From: an uncultured Muribaculaceae bacterium
GTDB taxonomy: Bacteria; Bacteroidota; Bacteroidia; Bacteroidales; Muribaculaceae
Reading direction: 5' to 3'
Assembly (NCBI GenBank): GCA_904501735.1
Contig: CAJGBY010000005.1
Coordinates: 50,697 to 114,696 of the forward strand
Length of the DNA: 64,000 nt
How positions within the stretch are numbered: position 1 is the first letter of the stretch; each line of letters opens with the position of its first letter. This document shows positions 62,511 to 64,000 of this stretch, one piece after another. A program made the translations under genes and the position numbers. A model generated the notes under the pieces. It was not told where the DNA came from. It was given only the letters and a program-made list of their open reading frames with translations, and did not search any database.

Positions 62511-63617
62511 ATGGAAAGATTATATCCTAATTTGATACTCGACGCACTTAAAAATGTGCGTTACCCAGGAAATGGAAAAAATATCGTTGAATGCGGTATG
62601 GTTGAGGACGATATACGCATCGACGGCAACAAGGTTTCATTCTCGTTGATATTCGACAAACCTACCGACCCATTTATCAAGTCGGTGGTGCGTGCTGCCG
62701 AAGTGGCTATCAATACCTACATTTCTGAAGAAGTAGAAATAAAAGGCAATATCGCAGTGAAAACTCGCAAGGCAATGCCTTCGGCTCCTCCAAAGATGCT
62801 TCCAGGTGTGAAAAATATCATCGGAGTGTCGTCGGGCAAAGGTGGTGTGGGTAAATCTACCGTTGCTACCAATCTTGCAGTGTCGCTTGCACAAAAAGGC
62901 TATAAAGTGGGCTTGCTTGATGCCGATATTTTCGGTCCTTCAGCACCACTTATGTTTGGTCTTGAAGATGCCCCAGTGTATATGGAAGAAGTGGACGGCC
63001 GAAACCTTATTACTCCACTCGAAAAGTATGGCGTGAAGGTGCTTTCGATAGGATTTCTTGTCGACAAAGAAAAGGCTGTGTTGTGGCGCGGTGGTATGGC
63101 AAGCAATGCGCTAAAGCAACTCATTGGCGAGGCTAATTGGGGCGAACTTGACTATTTCGTTATCGATATGCCTCCAGGAACAAGCGATATCCATTTGACA
63201 CTTGTGCAAACATTGGGTATCACAGGTGCTATCGTGGTGTCGACTCCACAACAAGTGGCACTTGCCGATGCTCGCAAGGGTATAAGTATGTTCCAAAGCG
63301 ATGCAGTGAATGTGCCTATCCTTGGTCTTGTGGAAAATATGGCTTGGTTCACACCAGCTGCTCACCCAGACGAAAAATATTACATTTTCGGCAAAGATGG
63401 TGGCGTGGAACTTGCTGAAAAACTTGGCGTAGAATTGCTCGGACAGATACCTCTTGTGGCAGGAATTTGTAAGGGTGGTGATGATGGTGTGCCAGTGGTA
63501 CTTCAAAACTCGGTGAGTGGTGCAGCATTTATGACACTTGCTGATAGAGTGGTTGAGGCTGTTGACCGTAGAAATAGCGAGTTGCCACCAACACAAAAAG
63601 TGGAAATGAAGCACTAA
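62511..63617 (+). CDS. apbC: Mrp/ApbC-like P-loop ATPase, Fe-S cluster carrier type
   Basis: 368 residues: an N-terminal MIP18/DUF59 domain (1-about 90), then the deviant Walker A GKGGVGKST (about 107-115) of the MinD/Mrp class and the VIDMPPGTSDIHLTLVQ block. Family members carry [4Fe-4S] clusters between scaffold and target. The C-terminal CxxC that bridges the cluster in enterobacterial ApbC is absent: the ENMAWFTPAAHPDEKYYIFG segment has no cysteine. Last gene of the repressor-LRR-trmB run and followed by a strong terminator. Confidence 0.92.
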   Translation: MERLYPNLILDALKNVRYPGNGKNIVECGMVEDDIRIDGNKVSFSLIFDKPTDPFIKSVVRAAEVAINTYISEEVEIKGNIAVKTRKAMPSAPPKMLPGVKNIIGVSSGKGGVGKSTVATNLAVSLAQKGYKVGLLDADIFGPSAPLMFGLEDAPVYMEEVDGRNLITPLEKYGVKVLSIGFLVDKEKAVLWRGGMASNALKQLIGEANWGELDYFVIDMPPGTSDIHLTLVQTLGITGAIVVSTPQQVALADARKGISMFQSDAVNVPILGLVENMAWFTPAAHPDEKYYIFGKDGGVELAEKLGVELLGQIPLVAGICKGGDDGVPVVLQNSVSGAAFMTLADRVVEAVDRRNSELPPTQKVEMKH

Positions 63618-63644
63618 TCGTGCACATAATTTCGAGGAAAATTT

Positions 63645-63696
63645 AAGGCAAATAGAGTACTGGCGTTCAACCTTATGCTCTATTTGCCTTTTTTTG
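63645..63696 (+). terminator. terminator after the Mrp-like gene
   Basis: Perfect 13-bp stem AAGGCAAATAGAG (63645-63657) with 63678-63690, 20-nt loop, then a run of T. Confidence 0.88.
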
Positions 63697-63704
63697 TGGC
63701 TGAA

Positions 63705-63736
63705 TTTGTTATTTAATCTAAATTTCCTTAATTTTG
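63705..63736 (+). promoter_or_regulatory. promoter of the gene running off the right edge
   Basis: TTTG (63705-63708), 20 nt, TAATTTTG (63729-63736), 69 bp before the start codon. Confidence 0.8.
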
Positions 63737-63805
63737 AGGATTATTATCAAGACAACTATTTTTTTCATAATTAATCCTAAAAAACTAACTAAAAACTAAC
63801 TGAAG

Positions 63806-64000
63806 ATGAGAAAGGTATTACTTTCAATCGCAGTGCTCGCAAGTTCTGTTGCATCTGCTCAGCTTCTTAATGTAGGTTCAGCTACTAAGGTAGCTCTTCC
63901 TCAAGGAACTGAAGTTGCTCAAGTAACTTTGAGTCACGATGGTTCGTTCGCTGTTATCAACAGCAATAACGGACTTGAAAAGGTGTCGCTTGCTACTGGC
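63806..64000 (+). CDS. secreted protein, 3' truncated by window edge
   Basis: An ATG at 63806 opens a frame that stays open to the window end (65 codons). It begins with a signal peptide (MRKVLLSIAVLASSVASAQ) followed by LLNVGSATKVALPQGTEVAQ and a beta-rich stretch (SHDGSFAVINSNNGLEKVSL) resembling one blade of a propeller. Family not identifiable from this part. A strong promoter upstream supports it as real. Confidence 0.75.
   Translation, partial: MRKVLLSIAVLASSVASAQLLNVGSATKVALPQGTEVAQVTLSHDGSFAVINSNNGLEKVSLATG

Noticed and set aside
1..64000. CRISPR array, insertion sequence or prophage
   Set aside because: No regularly spaced repeats, transposase or integrase motifs, or phage structural genes were seen on either strand; the S24 repressor alone does not make a prophage.

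Overview
The window looks like a chromosomal segment of a gut-type Bacteroidales bacterium (Bacteroidota). The signs are a SusC/SusD outer-membrane importer pair, a T9SS-type C-terminal sorting domain, a single-chain Fe-S L-serine dehydratase, the carbamoylated-ornithine arginine route (ArgF'), a DUF2723 giant membrane protein, and repeated promoters of the Bacteroidota type (TTTG, 19-20 nt, TAnnTTTG). The exact family (Muribaculaceae-like is my guess) cannot be settled from the sequence alone. Nearly all of it is housekeeping; I see no CRISPR array, insertion sequence, rRNA or integrated phage.

Layout. 1-6.0 kb: the 3' end of polA, a convergent 49-aa ORF, an nfeD-qmcA (SPFH) pair, a secreted protein, and a minus-strand recF-DUF721-thioesterase operon. 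6.1-15.4 kb (plus strand): DUF5020 protein, argF', a DUF922-like secreted protein, then an acyltransferase, a receiver-less sigma-54 activator, LptE, a TPR-like protein and SecG, followed by L-serine dehydratase and another TPR protein. 15.4-17.5 kb: tRNA-Tyr, tRNA-Gly, an SDR oxidoreductase and an AT-rich candidate modification-dependent nuclease. 17.5-23.2 kb (minus): lipoprotein, QueG, polysaccharide deacetylase, DUF2723. 23.3-32.6 kb: orphan sensor kinase and a 2615-aa T9SS-exported subtilase. 32.7-37.2 kb (minus): a candidate small RNA, Der, Era, FabH, L32, DUF177. 37.3-41.3 kb: HAD phosphatase, a second candidate small RNA and an M16 protease. 42.1-50.9 kb: SusC, SusD and a third lipoprotein behind an 802-nt leader/intergenic region, then Na/Pi symporter and rubrerythrin. 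51-54.8 kb: NAD kinase, then PdxJ with ExbB-ExbD-TonB, which would energise SusC-type receptors. 55-64 kb: a 1139-aa secreted FN3-like protein, an AT-rich unknown gene, an S24 repressor, a BspA-like LRR protein, TrmB, an Mrp/ApbC-like ATPase and the start of another secreted protein.

The best leads are two minus-strand intergenic transcription units with their own promoter and intrinsic terminator (about 38228-38330 and 32690-32803), the solitary two-domain PD-(D/E)xK protein at 16446-17465, the SHOCT-tailed unknown plus LexA-like repressor at 58.6-60.4 kb, and several enzymes with diagnostic residue changes (ArgF' Ser90, GSFTSA in the sigma-54 activator, loss of the CxxC in the Mrp-like ATPase, loss of the HE motif in a DUF922-like protein). 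All functional calls are from reading motifs; no database search was run.
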